DNA of 64,000 nt. It comes from Lysobacter sp. MMG2. GTDB taxonomy: Bacteria > Pseudomonadota > Gammaproteobacteria > Xanthomonadales > Xanthomonadaceae. The notes below the pieces were generated by a model. The model was given only the letters and a program-made list of their open reading frames with translations, made no database searches and had not been told where the DNA came from. The DNA is taken from contig NZ_JAERQY020000004.1 in the NCBI RefSeq assembly GCF_016735495.2, positions 340,444 to 404,443 on the forward strand, given 5' to 3'. Shown in pieces: positions 42,013-52,844 of the stretch; the stretch's first letter is position 1, and each line of letters opens with the position of its first letter. A program made the translations under genes and the position numbers.

Positions 42013-44841
42013 ATGAACCATCGCAATTTGCGCACCGCGATGCGCGTCGGCATGCTGCCGGCAGGCATCGCGATCGCACTGGCGCCGGCGTTCGCCGTCG
42101 CGCAGGAAGGTGGCGAGCAGGGTGCGACCACCCTCGACCGCATCGAAGTGACCGGCTCGCGCATCAAGCGCGCCGACGTCGAGACCTCGCAGCCGATCTT
42201 CACGCTGAGCCGCGCCGAGATCCAGAAGCAGGGCGTGACCTCGGTCGCCGACGTGCTGCAGCGCATCTCGAGCAACGGCGCCGCGCTGAACTCGACCTTC
42301 AACAACGGCGGTGACGGCTCGGCCGGCATCAGCCTGCGTAACCTCGGTGAAGGCCGCACGCTCGTGCTGGTCAACGGCCGTCGCTGGACCCAGGGCCTGG
42401 GCGGCAGCGTCGACCTGAACACCATCCCGGCCGCAATGATCGAGCGCGTGGAAGTCCTGAAGGACGGCGCCTCGACCATCTACGGTTCCGACGCCATCGC
42501 CGGCGTGGTGAACATCATCACCCGTTCGAACTTCGAAGGTGCCGAAGCCGGTGCGTACATCGGCCAGTACCAGCAGGGCGACGGCGAGCGTCAGGCGTAT
42601 GACTTCACCATCGGCACGGGCAACGATCGCGGCAACGTGATGCTCGGCGTGTCGTACGTGAAGGAAGAGCCCGTCATGGCCGGTGATCGCAAGATCTCCG
42701 CCGGCGGTCCTCCGTTCTTCGGCGGTCAGAGCACCACGGGCTTCCCGGGTTCGTTCGTCGACACTGATAACGTCCGCTACATCATCGATCCGACCACGGG
42801 CGCCAAGACGCGCTTCAACTCGGACATCCACGGCTACAACAGCGCCCCGGACAACTACCTGCTGACCCCGCAGGAGCGTACGTCGCTGTTCACGCAGGCC
42901 AACTACGACATCACCGACAACGTGCGCTTCAAGACCGAGATGCTCTACAACGAGCGCATCTCGGAGCAGCTGCTCGCGGCGATGCCGGTGACCGGCATGC
43001 GCCTGTCGGCCAGCAGCTACTACAACCCGACCAATCCGAACGGCTTCTACGCCGGCACGCCGGCCTTCCAGACCGGTGGCGCGCGTGACCTGATCGGTGT
43101 TGCCCGTCGCTTCCAGGAGTCCGGTGGCCGTTCGTTCAATCAGAACGTCAAGAACTGGCACTTCTACGGTGGTTTCGAAGGCTACTTCGAAGTCGGCGAG
43201 CGCACGTTCGACTGGGATGCGGGCTACCGCTACGACCGTTCGGACGAGAATGACCTGACCTACGGTCTGTTCAACCGCTCCAACCTGGCCCTGGCCTACG
43301 GCCCGAGCTTCAACGACAACGGCACCATCCGTTGCGGCACCGCGGCAGCTCCGCTGGCCGACTGCGTCCCGGTCAACCCGATCGGCACCGACGGTTCGAT
43401 CTCGCAGGAAGCGATCGACTACACCGCCTTCACCGCGCACGACTCCAGCCGCGTCACCTCGAAGAGCTACTACGCCAACATCAGCGGCGACATCGTCGAC
43501 CTGCCGGCTGGCGCGCTTGCCTTCGCTGCGGGCTATGAGCACCGCACCGAGAGCGGCCAGTACGATCCGGACGCGTTCATCGCCGCCGGCCTGAGCACGG
43601 GCAACGGTTCCAAGCCGACCGCCGGTGGCTACAAGCTCGACGAGTACTACCTCGAGCTCGCGGTGCCGGTCCTGGCCGACCTGCCGGGCGCCAAGCTGCT
43701 CGACTTCTCGCTGGCCACGCGCTACTCGGACTTCAGCAACTTCGGCAACACGCTGAACAGCAAGTTCGGTTTCCGCTGGAAGCCGATCGACGACCTGATG
43801 GTCCGCGGTAACTGGTCCGAGGGCTTCCGTGCTCCGACGATCAACAACCTGTACGCGGGCAACCAGGATTCGTTCGAGAGCTACGACGATCCGTGCGATG
43901 CACGCACCGGCCAGCTGGGTAACCCGCAGGTCGCCGCGCGCTGTGCTTCGGAAGGCGTCTCCCCGACGTTCACGCGTTCGCAGCGTCAGACCGCCGAGGC
44001 CTTCACCTGGACCTCGAACGACAACCTGCAGCCGGAAACCTCCACCACCAAGACCCTGGGTTTCGTCTACAACCCGAGCTGGCTGGAAGGCTTCGACATC
44101 TCGCTGGACTGGTACGAGATCAAGATCGAGAACGCGATCTCGCGTCCGGAAGCTCAGTTCATCCTGGACAAGTGCTACGCCGGTACGGCGGGTGAGCAGG
44201 CCGTGTACTGCGGTCTGTACTCGCGCGATCCGGCTTACCCGGGTGCGCCGAACACGATCACGAACCTGGAAATGCCGCTGCTGAACCTCGCCGAGTACAA
44301 CGTCGAGGGCTGGGACATGACCGTGAACTACAAGTTCCCGGAAACGTCGTTCGGCAAGTTCGCGATCACCTGGGACACCGCGTACACCTCCAACTGGTCG
44401 ACCAAGGCCACGGTGGATTCGGTCGAAGAACAGCGTCAGGGCCTGTACCTGCCGCAGGATCCGTACTGGCGCATCAAGTCCAACATGTACCTGGACTGGA
44501 CCTACGGCGACTTCGGTGCGACCTGGGGCATGCGCTACAAGTCCGGCCTGTATGAGACCTGCGTGCTCGACAACGACGAAGGCCTGGCCGATGCGTACTG
44601 CTCGGATCCGGACCGCGTGACCGCCGAGGGCCCGTCCCCGCGCAACTACCTGGGCGCCGTGACCTATCACGACATCCAGGTGCGCTACAACACGCCGTGG
44701 AACGCGACCGTCTCGGTCGGCGCCAACAACGTGTTCGACAAGGAACCGCCGACCTCGTACAGCTCGCCGTACAACAACTTCGATCCGCAGTACGACCTGC
44801 CGGGCGCGTTCTACTACGTCCAGTACCGTCAGCGCTTCTGA
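42013..44841 (+). CDS. TonB-dependent outer-membrane receptor
   Basis: A 942-residue receptor. The signal peptide ends near AFAVAQ. A TonB-box-like stretch (LDRIEVTGSRIKRADV) opens the plug domain, which includes VLVNGRRWTQGLGG and GASTIYGSDAIAGVVNIITR (about residues 50-175). The beta-barrel fills the rest and ends in YYVQYRQRF with a C-terminal phenylalanine. The GSRIKR type is abundant in xanthomonads and linked to uptake of carbohydrates or peptides, or to Oar-like functions; the substrate is unknown. Codon use is uniform and highly biased, suggesting strong expression. A GGAGAGAG lies 6 bp before the ATG. A terminator follows. Confidence 0.92.
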   Translation: MNHRNLRTAMRVGMLPAGIAIALAPAFAVAQEGGEQGATTLDRIEVTGSRIKRADVETSQPIFTLSRAEIQKQGVTSVADVLQRISSNGAALNSTFNNGGDGSAGISLRNLGEGRTLVLVNGRRWTQGLGGSVDLNTIPAAMIERVEVLKDGASTIYGSDAIAGVVNIITRSNFEGAEAGAYIGQYQQGDGERQAYDFTIGTGNDRGNVMLGVSYVKEEPVMAGDRKISAGGPPFFGGQSTTGFPGSFVDTDNVRYIIDPTTGAKTRFNSDIHGYNSAPDNYLLTPQERTSLFTQANYDITDNVRFKTEMLYNERISEQLLAAMPVTGMRLSASSYYNPTNPNGFYAGTPAFQTGGARDLIGVARRFQESGGRSFNQNVKNWHFYGGFEGYFEVGERTFDWDAGYRYDRSDENDLTYGLFNRSNLALAYGPSFNDNGTIRCGTAAAPLADCVPVNPIGTDGSISQEAIDYTAFTAHDSSRVTSKSYYANISGDIVDLPAGALAFAAGYEHRTESGQYDPDAFIAAGLSTGNGSKPTAGGYKLDEYYLELAVPVLADLPGAKLLDFSLATRYSDFSNFGNTLNSKFGFRWKPIDDLMVRGNWSEGFRAPTINNLYAGNQDSFESYDDPCDARTGQLGNPQVAARCASEGVSPTFTRSQRQTAEAFTWTSNDNLQPETSTTKTLGFVYNPSWLEGFDISLDWYEIKIENAISRPEAQFILDKCYAGTAGEQAVYCGLYSRDPAYPGAPNTITNLEMPLLNLAEYNVEGWDMTVNYKFPETSFGKFAITWDTAYTSNWSTKATVDSVEEQRQGLYLPQDPYWRIKSNMYLDWTYGDFGATWGMRYKSGLYETCVLDNDEGLADAYCSDPDRVTAEGPSPRNYLGAVTYHDIQVRYNTPWNATVSVGANNVFDKEPPTSYSSPYNNFDPQYDLPGAFYYVQYRQRF

Positions 44842-44871
44842 TCGGTTGAAGTACCGCAGCACGTAACACCG

Positions 44872-44901
44872 CCACGGCCCCGAAAGGGGCCGTGGTTTTT
44901 T
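44872..44901 (+). terminator. Terminator after the TonB-dependent receptor gene
   Basis: A 10-bp stem (CCACGGCCCC/GGGGCCGTGG) with a GAAA tetraloop followed by TTTTTT. A textbook rho-independent terminator. Confidence 0.95.
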
Positions 44902-44985
44902 GTGCCCGGCGTCGAGGGTTTGCGGAGTCTGGCGCGGGCCCGCGCGGGCGGTACGATAGCGGCTGGTTTCCGGATCGACCTCCCG

Positions 44986-45975
44986 ATGAAATTGCAGGTG
45001 CCGTTCATCCAGTTGCCCGTGCACTTCGACGCCGCCGCGCTGGCGGCCGAAATCGCCGCACTGGGCGAGGGGCCGTGGCGGCCGCACCCGCAGGGCTTTG
45101 CCGGCAATTCGATGCTGCCGCTGGTGTCCGCGCAGGGCGAGGCGGCCAACGAGGCGTTCTCCGGCCCCATGCGGCCGACGCCGGAACTGTTCCGCTGCCC
45201 GTATCTGACGCAGGTCTTCGCCAGCCTCGGCGCGACGGTGGGCCGCAGCCGGCTGATGCGCCTGTCAGGCCACGCCGAAGTCACGCGTCATGCCGACCAG
45301 GGCTATTACTGGACCGAGCGCGTGCGCGTGCACATTCCGATCGTCACCCAGCCGACCGTGCGTTTCGAGTGCGACAGCGCCGTGATCAACATGGCGCCGG
45401 GCGAATGCTGGATCTTCGACACCTGGCGCCAGCACCGCGTCCTCAACGATGCGGTGGAATCGCGCATCCACCTGGTCGTGGACACGGTCGGCGGCGGGCG
45501 TTTCTGGGACATGGTCAACCGTGGCCGTCCGCATGACGCGCCTACGGCGGGCTGGCAGGCCGTGCCGATCGCACCGAAGCCCGGCGAGGTCGCACCGTTC
45601 CCCTGCGAGCGCGTGAACGTGCCGGTGGTGATGAGCCCATGGGAACTCAACGATCATCTGGGCCTGCTGTTCGCCGATGCGGTGCCGCATCCGAGCCTGC
45701 CGCAGGTGCGGCAGATCGCGATGCGCTTCGCGCGTACGTGGCAGGGCTTGTGGTTCGAGTTCGGTGAACGCGAGGAAGGTCACGCGCGCTACGCGGCCGC
45801 GGTGCAGCGCCTCGTCGAGGACATCCGCGGCCCCAGCCAGCCGTTGATGCTGAAGAACGAACTGCGCTGGTTCAACGCGCTGATGACGATCGTGTGCAAG
45901 TTCGCGGTGACGGCAGGCGATGCGCAGTTGCCTGCGACGGCGCAGCGGCAGCGCGAGATGGGCGATAACGCGTAG
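44986..45975 (+). CDS. Aspartyl/asparaginyl beta-hydroxylase-like dioxygenase
   Basis: A 329-residue protein of the Asp_Arg_Hydrox (2-oxoglutarate/Fe) superfamily. The N-terminal half holds the candidate iron ligand in EVTRHADQGYYW, the 2-oxoglutarate-type RVRVHIPIV, and a second histidine in FDTWRQHRVLND; SRIHLVVDTV closes the jelly-roll. The C-terminal 130 residues are alpha-helical and unassigned. Such genes often sit next to TonB-dependent receptor loci in xanthomonads and caulobacters, with unknown substrates. The ATG is chosen after the receptor terminator, so it probably has its own promoter. Confidence 0.83.
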   Translation: MKLQVPFIQLPVHFDAAALAAEIAALGEGPWRPHPQGFAGNSMLPLVSAQGEAANEAFSGPMRPTPELFRCPYLTQVFASLGATVGRSRLMRLSGHAEVTRHADQGYYWTERVRVHIPIVTQPTVRFECDSAVINMAPGECWIFDTWRQHRVLNDAVESRIHLVVDTVGGGRFWDMVNRGRPHDAPTAGWQAVPIAPKPGEVAPFPCERVNVPVVMSPWELNDHLGLLFADAVPHPSLPQVRQIAMRFARTWQGLWFEFGEREEGHARYAAAVQRLVEDIRGPSQPLMLKNELRWFNALMTIVCKFAVTAGDAQLPATAQRQREMGDNA

Positions 45976-46057
45976 GGGACATCTCCCGGAACGTCAGTCC
46001 AACGTCATCCCGAGGAACGGCCAGAGGTGGTGCCATGGTGTGAGCCAGGCATCATGA

Positions 46058-46084
46058 AGAAAAAGGCCGCCCGGAGGCGGCCTT
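46058..46084 (-). terminator. Terminator after ppa
   Basis: A 9-bp stem (AAGGCCGCC/GGCGGCCTT) with a CGGA loop. On the minus strand a TTTTTCTTC tract follows, so it terminates ppa; CTTCTTC on the plus side may also help end the hydroxylase-like gene. The 90 bp before it show nothing else clear. Confidence 0.88.
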
Positions 46085-46109
46085 CTTCATTCGCGAGGAG
46101 CCAGGCCGA

Positions 46110-46658
46110 TCAGAACTTCGGCTTGTCTTCTTCCGCGTTGTAGCGGGCGATGGCGTCGTTGAGGATCGACTTGGCCTCGGCGGCGTTGCCCCAGCCTTCG
46201 ATCTTCACCCACTTGCCCTTCTCCAGGTCCTTGTAGTGCTCGAAGAAGTGGCCGATGCGATCGAGCCAGTGCTGCGAGACCTGCGCGATGTCGGTGACGT
46301 GCGCGTAGCCGCCGAAGATCTTCGGCACGGGCACGGCGATCAGCTTCTCGTCGCTGCCGGCCTCATCGCTCATCTTCAGCACGCCCACCGGCACGCAGCG
46401 GATGACCGAGCCCGGCACCAGCGGCAGCGGCAGGATCACCAGCACGTCGGCCGGATCGCCATCGCCGCACAGCGTGTGCGGGACGTAGCCGTAGTTGCAC
46501 GGATAGCGCATGGGCGTGGACAGGATGCGGTCGACGAAGATCGCGCCCGAAGCCTTGTCGACTTCGTACTTGACCGGCTCGGCATCCTTGGGGATTTCGA
46601 TGATGACGTTGATCTCATCCGGCGGGTTCTTGCCGGTGGGGACGAGGTCCAGACCCAT
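46110..46658 (-). CDS. ppa: Inorganic pyrophosphatase (soluble, family I)
   Basis: A 182-residue family I enzyme that hydrolyses PPi to two phosphates. It shows the family pattern VIIEIPKDAEPVKYEVDK, the metal-binding DGDPADVLV, and EHYKDLEKGKWVKIEGW. The start is the ATG of MGLDLVPTGKN, preceded by GGAG at the right spacing; a TTG four codons upstream contains that GGAG and is rejected. It lies about 200 bp downstream of hppA on the same strand, after a terminator, so the two are probably separately transcribed. Confidence 0.96.
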   Translation of the reverse strand: MGLDLVPTGKNPPDEINVIIEIPKDAEPVKYEVDKASGAIFVDRILSTPMRYPCNYGYVPHTLCGDGDPADVLVILPLPLVPGSVIRCVPVGVLKMSDEAGSDEKLIAVPVPKIFGGYAHVTDIAQVSQHWLDRIGHFFEHYKDLEKGKWVKIEGWGNAAEAKSILNDAIARYNAEEDKPKF

Positions 46659-46801
46659 GTGGTGCTCCAACTGCGTGGGGGCCGCGCCGGACGGCGGGCG
46701 GGGTTTTCGGGAATGCGGGCCGGCATTTTACGTGGATGACTGCTGCGGCGCAGCAGCCGGAGTGCCGCCCCTGGGCGGGCGTCGCGCCCCGTTCAGCCCC
46801 G

Positions 46802-46832
46802 AAAACGAAAACGGCGGCCCGCAGGCCGCCGT
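46802..46832 (-). terminator. Terminator after hppA
   Basis: On the minus strand, a 9-bp stem (ACGGCGGCC/GGCCGCCGT) with a 4-nt loop, followed by TTTTCGTTTT. It separates hppA from ppa. Confidence 0.92.
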
Positions 46833-46856
46833 CCCGTGAACCCTGCGCGGGAGCCC

Positions 46857-48887
<2,031 letters not shown>

Positions 48888-49089
48888 GAACCCCTCCCCG
48901 TAGAAGTGGACACCAGGAATTTCGAGTTTTCGTAAACCTTTCGAGTTGTGGTGCTGCGCGGATCGTGGGGTGCCGCCGCAACGGCCCGACTATCGCACAG
49001 GCGCCGGGCCCGACGCACGCCGTAGACGCAGCATTCAGCGCATCCGTGCCAGCCTGCGGTCCCGGTCACGGAAAGGTCGTCCCGCTGCC

Positions 49090-49599
49090 ATGCGCATGTC
49101 GCCCCTCCTTCTCCTGATGTTCACGGCACCGGCACTGGCGGCCGGTCCCGGTGCTGCGAAGCCCGAGATCTCGCGTGGTCCGGTGGCGCCGCAAGCCCAG
49201 AACGCCGTGCACACGCTGCGACAAATTCCTGAGGCCTGCGCGCGACTGGAAGGCATGTTCACCGGCCAGGCCGCCGAGCCGTACACCTTCGCCGTGGTGC
49301 GCATCAGCCCGCAGTGCCAGCCGCGCGCACGCTTCGTCGACGCGGCGAAAGCCAGGCCGGAGCAGAACGGCTGGGTCCTCAATGACGTGATCCGCGTGCC
49401 GAACGCGGCCTGCCCGTCGCAGCAGGCCGTCGTGCATGTGTGGCGCAAGCCGGTGGACAAGACGCCCAAGCTCGACGGCCAGGGGCAGGCGCGCATCTAC
49501 CTCAAGGAACAGTCCGACAAGGCGAAGGCGGGGCAGCTCGACGCCGTGCCGATGTATGCCGCGCAGATGGACGTGGAAGGCACGTCCTGCGGCCGCTGA
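49090..49599 (+). CDS. Secreted protein of unknown function
   Basis: A 169-residue protein with a signal peptide (MRMSPLLLLMFTAPALAAG), so probably periplasmic. Four cysteines after the signal (in EACARLEG, PQCQPRA, NAACPSQQ, TSCGR) could form two disulfides. The C-terminal half has WRKPVDKTPKLDGQGQARIY. No family recognised. The ATG at 49090 or the one two codons later is the start. It is divergent from hppA and convergent with the DUF2846 gene. Confidence 0.72.
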   Translation: MRMSPLLLLMFTAPALAAGPGAAKPEISRGPVAPQAQNAVHTLRQIPEACARLEGMFTGQAAEPYTFAVVRISPQCQPRARFVDAAKARPEQNGWVLNDVIRVPNAACPSQQAVVHVWRKPVDKTPKLDGQGQARIYLKEQSDKAKAGQLDAVPMYAAQMDVEGTSCGR

Positions 49600-49618
49600 T
49601 TTCCGTCACGGAGGCGAC

Positions 49619-49644
49619 GAAAGGGGCCGCATCCAGCCCCTTCG
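49619..49644. terminator. Possible terminator between convergent genes
   Basis: An AAGGGGC/GCCCCTT stem of 7 bp with an 8-nt loop, between the secreted-protein gene and the DUF2846 gene. No T-run; low confidence. Confidence 0.4.
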
Positions 49645-49659
49645 CGTGATCCGGCCCGC

Positions 49660-50115
49660 TTACTTGGCCGGCTTGAGCTTGCCCGCCATCGCCAGGAACG
49701 TGGCTTCGTCCGACGGCGACAGGTTGGGCCGGCCCGCGACGATGCCCATGCCGAGCGAACCGAGCACGTAGTAGGTTTCGCCGGCCTCGACTTCCATCGT
49801 CAGCACGTCCTTGGTCTCGCCGTGCACGTTGTACTCGTGCTTGCCGGGTTCGACGTTGGTGACGAAATACTTGCCGCTGCGCAGCTTGCCCAGTTCGGCC
49901 TCGCCTTCGCGCACCTTGAAGCCGATCGCGCCGCCGACGAACTTCGATTCGCGGAAGAACACGATTTGCGCCTTGTCCTGCGGAGCCGCGGTGATGAGCG
50001 TGTTGGCGGCGGGTGCGGTCGCGACAGCGGTGGTGGCTTCACCATCCTTGGCGATGGCGAAGGCGGGTGCGACGAGCAAAGACAGGGCAAGGCTGCAGGA
50101 CAGCATGGAACGCAT
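49660..50115 (-). CDS. DUF2846 domain exported protein
   Basis: A 151-residue protein with a signal peptide (MRSMLSCSLALSLLVAPAFA). The core AQIVFFRESKFVGGAIGFKV and KYFVTNVEPGKHEYNVHG with a later GETYYVLG match the DUF2846/PEGA-like small beta-domain family. Members are periplasmic or lipoprotein-like, of unknown role. A GGAG lies 8 bp before the ATG. It follows the next exported-protein gene by 13 bp, so the two are probably co-transcribed. Confidence 0.85.
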   Translation of the reverse strand: MRSMLSCSLALSLLVAPAFAIAKDGEATTAVATAPAANTLITAAPQDKAQIVFFRESKFVGGAIGFKVREGEAELGKLRSGKYFVTNVEPGKHEYNVHGETKDVLTMEVEAGETYYVLGSLGMGIVAGRPNLSPSDEATFLAMAGKLKPAK

Positions 50116-50128
50116 TCGGTTTACTCCT

Positions 50129-50779
50129 TCAAAGTGAGGACGCGGGCTCGGCGTCATGGGGGCTTGGGGCTTCGGGCGCCGGCGCGGTGGCGTCCGTGTG
50201 CGGAGGTGACGCGTAAGGGATGCGCGTGGGCGCAAGGTCCTGCGCGAGCTTTGCGAGCGCGCGCGTACCGGCGGGGATCTCGATCTCCCCTCCGTGCACG
50301 AACAGTGCGAAGGGCCCGGCCACAAACGACGTGGCGAGCGATGCATTCATGTTGTCCTTACCGCGCGCCGCAAGCTTCATGGCACGCAGCGTGAGCGGGC
50401 CGTCGGGGAGTTCGAGGAACCGAGCCGCAAGCAGCAGTTCGCCGGGTTTGCCACCGCCACGAGAGGCTTGCGCGTGGACTACTTCACCAATGCCGGGTGT
50501 GCCGGCCGGCACGACCACTACGCCGTCGCGGATAAGGGGCTTGGCCAGGCGCAGCCGGAAGCGATAACCGTTCTTGTGGCTGGCCGAGCCGACAGGTTCC
50601 GCCAGTTCGAGCTCGACCTCCTGCCCCGCGCACAGGGAAGTGCACTCCGCCAATGGGGCATTCGCGAACTGCGCGGCAGGCGGTTCGATGATCGCGCCGC
50701 TCGTTGTTTGCGGTGCCGACTGCGCGAACGCCTGCCCGACGGCCAGGCTGGCCGCCAGCGCCCATCCATTCCAATTCAT
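50129..50779 (-). CDS. Exported protein of unknown function
   Basis: A 216-residue protein with a signal peptide (MNWNGWALAASLAVGQAFAQ). The central region GVVVVPAGTPGIGEVVHAQA and the following LLLAARFLELPDGPLTLRAMKL form a beta-rich domain; a proline/alanine-rich tail (PPHTDATAPAPEAPSPHDAE) ends the protein. I do not recognise the family. It is transcribed after pfp with a 50-bp gap and before the DUF2846 gene with 13 bp, so it may belong to a pfp transcript. Confidence 0.7.
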   Translation of the reverse strand: MNWNGWALAASLAVGQAFAQSAPQTTSGAIIEPPAAQFANAPLAECTSLCAGQEVELELAEPVGSASHKNGYRFRLRLAKPLIRDGVVVVPAGTPGIGEVVHAQASRGGGKPGELLLAARFLELPDGPLTLRAMKLAARGKDNMNASLATSFVAGPFALFVHGGEIEIPAGTRALAKLAQDLAPTRIPYASPPHTDATAPAPEAPSPHDAEPASSL

Positions 50780-50829
50780 CCACTGTCCCTTGCGATCCGC
50801 GAGGCGCGACGGACGCTAGTGGAAAGGGG

Positions 50830-52086
50830 TTACTCCGCCAAGGGTGGCAATTTCTTGGGCACCAGCACGTTCTTCATCGCCACGTACTTCGGCAGCCCGT
50901 CGCGGCCGTAGGGCGGCGGCGCTTCGCCGCGGATCAGCGGTTCCAGGTAACGGCGCGCGGGCGGCGTGATGCCGTAGCCGTCCTTGCGGATGAAGTTCGC
51001 CGGCATCATTTTTTCGTGGTTGGCGATCTTCGACAGCGGCGCGGCTTCGATCTTCCAGCGATACGGCGAATCCGACGTGCGCACGATCACCGGCATCACC
51101 GAGTTCATGCCCTTCAACGCGAATTCCACCGCCTTGCGACCCACGGCCTGGGCCTGGTCGAGATCGGTCTTCGACGCAAGGTGCCGCGCGGAGCGTTGCA
51201 GGTAGTCGGGCAGGGCCCAGTGCACCTTGTAGCCGAGCGCGTCCTTGACACGGCCGGCCAGGAACGAGGCGACACCGCCCAGCTGCGTGTGGCCGAACGA
51301 ATCCTTGCCGCCACCTGCGTCGGCGACGAACTTGCCGTCCGGCGTCTGGATGCCTTCGCTGGCGACCACCACGCAATAGCCGACGCGTTCGACGGTGGCC
51401 TTCACCTTGGCGAAGAAGTCGGCTTCGTCGTAAGGGCGCTCGGGGAACAGGATCAGATGCGGCGCGGCGTCCTCGCCTTCGCCGGCCAGTCCCGCGGCGG
51501 CGGCGATCCATCCGGCGTGGCGGCCCATCGCCTCGTAGACGAACACCTTGGTGGACGTGTCGGCCATCGCCGCCACGTCGAGCGCGCACTCGCGTATCGA
51601 CACGGCGGTGAACTTGGCCACCGAGCCGAAGCCCGGGCAGCAGTCGGTCACGGCCAGGTCGTTGTCCACCGTCTTGGGCACGCCGACGCAGGTCAGCGGG
51701 TAGTCGAACTCCGCCGCAAGCTGCGACACCTTCAGCGCCGTGTCGGCCGAATCATTGCCGCCGTTGTAGAGGAACCAGCGCACGTCATGGGCGCGGAAGA
51801 CCTCCAGCAGTCGCTGGTAGCGGGCGCGGTCCTGGTCGAGCGACTTCAGCTTCACCCGGCACGAACCGAATGCGCCGCCCGGCGTATGGGCGAGGCCGCG
51901 GATGGCGGCGGCGGACTCCTTCGAGGTGTCGACCAGTTCCTCCCGCAAGACCCCGAGGATGCCGTTTCGGCCGGCCAGCACGCGCACCTTGCGGGCGCGG
52001 GCGGTCTCGATGACGGCCGAGGCGGTGGCGTTGATGACGGCGGTGACGCCGCCCGACTGCGCATACAGCAGGGTTCCGGAGGCCAT
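50830..52086 (-). CDS. pfp: Pyrophosphate-dependent 6-phosphofructokinase
   Basis: A 418-residue PFK that uses PPi instead of ATP and works reversibly. The PPi-type signature is clear: GGNDSADT at residues 109-116 has aspartate at the position that is glycine in ATP enzymes, and PKTVDND (137-143) has the lysine before TxDND. The substrate loop MGRHAGW follows. The family is known from Xanthomonas as its only PFK type. I start at MASGTLLYAQSGG; the longer frame is unconserved. The gene is 1.9 kb from hppA. Confidence 0.94.
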   Translation of the reverse strand: MASGTLLYAQSGGVTAVINATASAVIETARARKVRVLAGRNGILGVLREELVDTSKESAAAIRGLAHTPGGAFGSCRVKLKSLDQDRARYQRLLEVFRAHDVRWFLYNGGNDSADTALKVSQLAAEFDYPLTCVGVPKTVDNDLAVTDCCPGFGSVAKFTAVSIRECALDVAAMADTSTKVFVYEAMGRHAGWIAAAAGLAGEGEDAAPHLILFPERPYDEADFFAKVKATVERVGYCVVVASEGIQTPDGKFVADAGGGKDSFGHTQLGGVASFLAGRVKDALGYKVHWALPDYLQRSARHLASKTDLDQAQAVGRKAVEFALKGMNSVMPVIVRTSDSPYRWKIEAAPLSKIANHEKMMPANFIRKDGYGITPPARRYLEPLIRGEAPPPYGRDGLPKYVAMKNVLVPKKLPPLAE

Positions 52087-52265
52087 GTCCAATTCCAGTC
52101 GGAGATCGGGATAGGGAGCGGGATGCGGTAAAGTGGCCGCAATATTGGCCCGGCGGGGCCGGACGCTGCGAGTGTAGCGCCGCCTCGCGGGCGGGCGACG
52201 GGGCCATGCCAACGTCGTCGGCCCCCCTGAGGCCGAAGAATTTTCCCGTTCTAGGAGTGATGTTG

Positions 52266-52844
52266 ATGCGATTGGTACTTCTGGGCGCGCCCGGCTCCGG
52301 CAAGGGCACGCAGGCCACGCGCCTCAAGGAGCATCTGCAGGTCCCCCACATCTCCACCGGCGACCTGCTGCGCGCCGAAGTGGCGGCGGGCAGCAAGCTG
52401 GGTCTTGAGGCGAAGGAGATCATGGCCTCGGGCAACCTCGTCAGCGACGAGATCCTGCTGGGCATGCTGGAGGACCGCCTCTCGCGTCCCGACACCCAGG
52501 GCGGTTTCATCCTCGATGGCTACCCGCGCAACCTGGCCCAGGCCGCTGCGCTGGACAAGCTGCTGGGCCGCATCGGCCAGCCGATGGACTATGCCGTGCA
52601 GCTGGAAGTGCCGACCGAGATGCTGGTCGAGCGCATCGCCGGCCGCGCCAAGGCCGAAGGCCGCGCGGACGACAGCCCGGAATCGGTGCGCACGCGCCTG
52701 ACGGTCTACAACGACCAGACCGCGCCGGTGATCGACTTCTATCGCCAGCACGGCCAGCTGACCGTGGTGAACGGCGTGGGCTCGCTGGACGATGTGTTCA
52801 ACCGCATCGTCGAGGCGTTGTCGCCGGCTAAAGAAGTCGGGTGA
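52266..52844 (+). CDS. adk: Adenylate kinase (short form)
   Basis: A 192-residue adenylate kinase, interconverting ATP, AMP and ADP. The Walker A GAPGSGKGTQ, the AMP-binding STGDLLRAEV and DGYPRNLAQA are all present. The LID region is short (RAKAEGRADDSPESVRTRL), without zinc-binding cysteines, as in the 190-residue short type. An AGGAG lies 8 bp before the ATG at 52266. The stop codon is followed immediately by the palindromic repeat at 52845. Confidence 0.96.
   Translation: MRLVLLGAPGSGKGTQATRLKEHLQVPHISTGDLLRAEVAAGSKLGLEAKEIMASGNLVSDEILLGMLEDRLSRPDTQGGFILDGYPRNLAQAAALDKLLGRIGQPMDYAVQLEVPTEMLVERIAGRAKAEGRADDSPESVRTRLTVYNDQTAPVIDFYRQHGQLTVVNGVGSLDDVFNRIVEALSPAKEVG

Noticed and set aside
41977..45087. 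A 1036-codon open frame on the minus strand
   Set aside because: It is antisense to the TonB-dependent receptor, whose translation is clearly a receptor. The antisense product has no recognisable domain.
45976..46057. Possible degenerate repeat (GTCATCCCGAGGAACGGCC) after the hydroxylase-like gene
   Set aside because: I found no second copy in the window and no clear symmetry; only the ppa terminator beyond it is supported.
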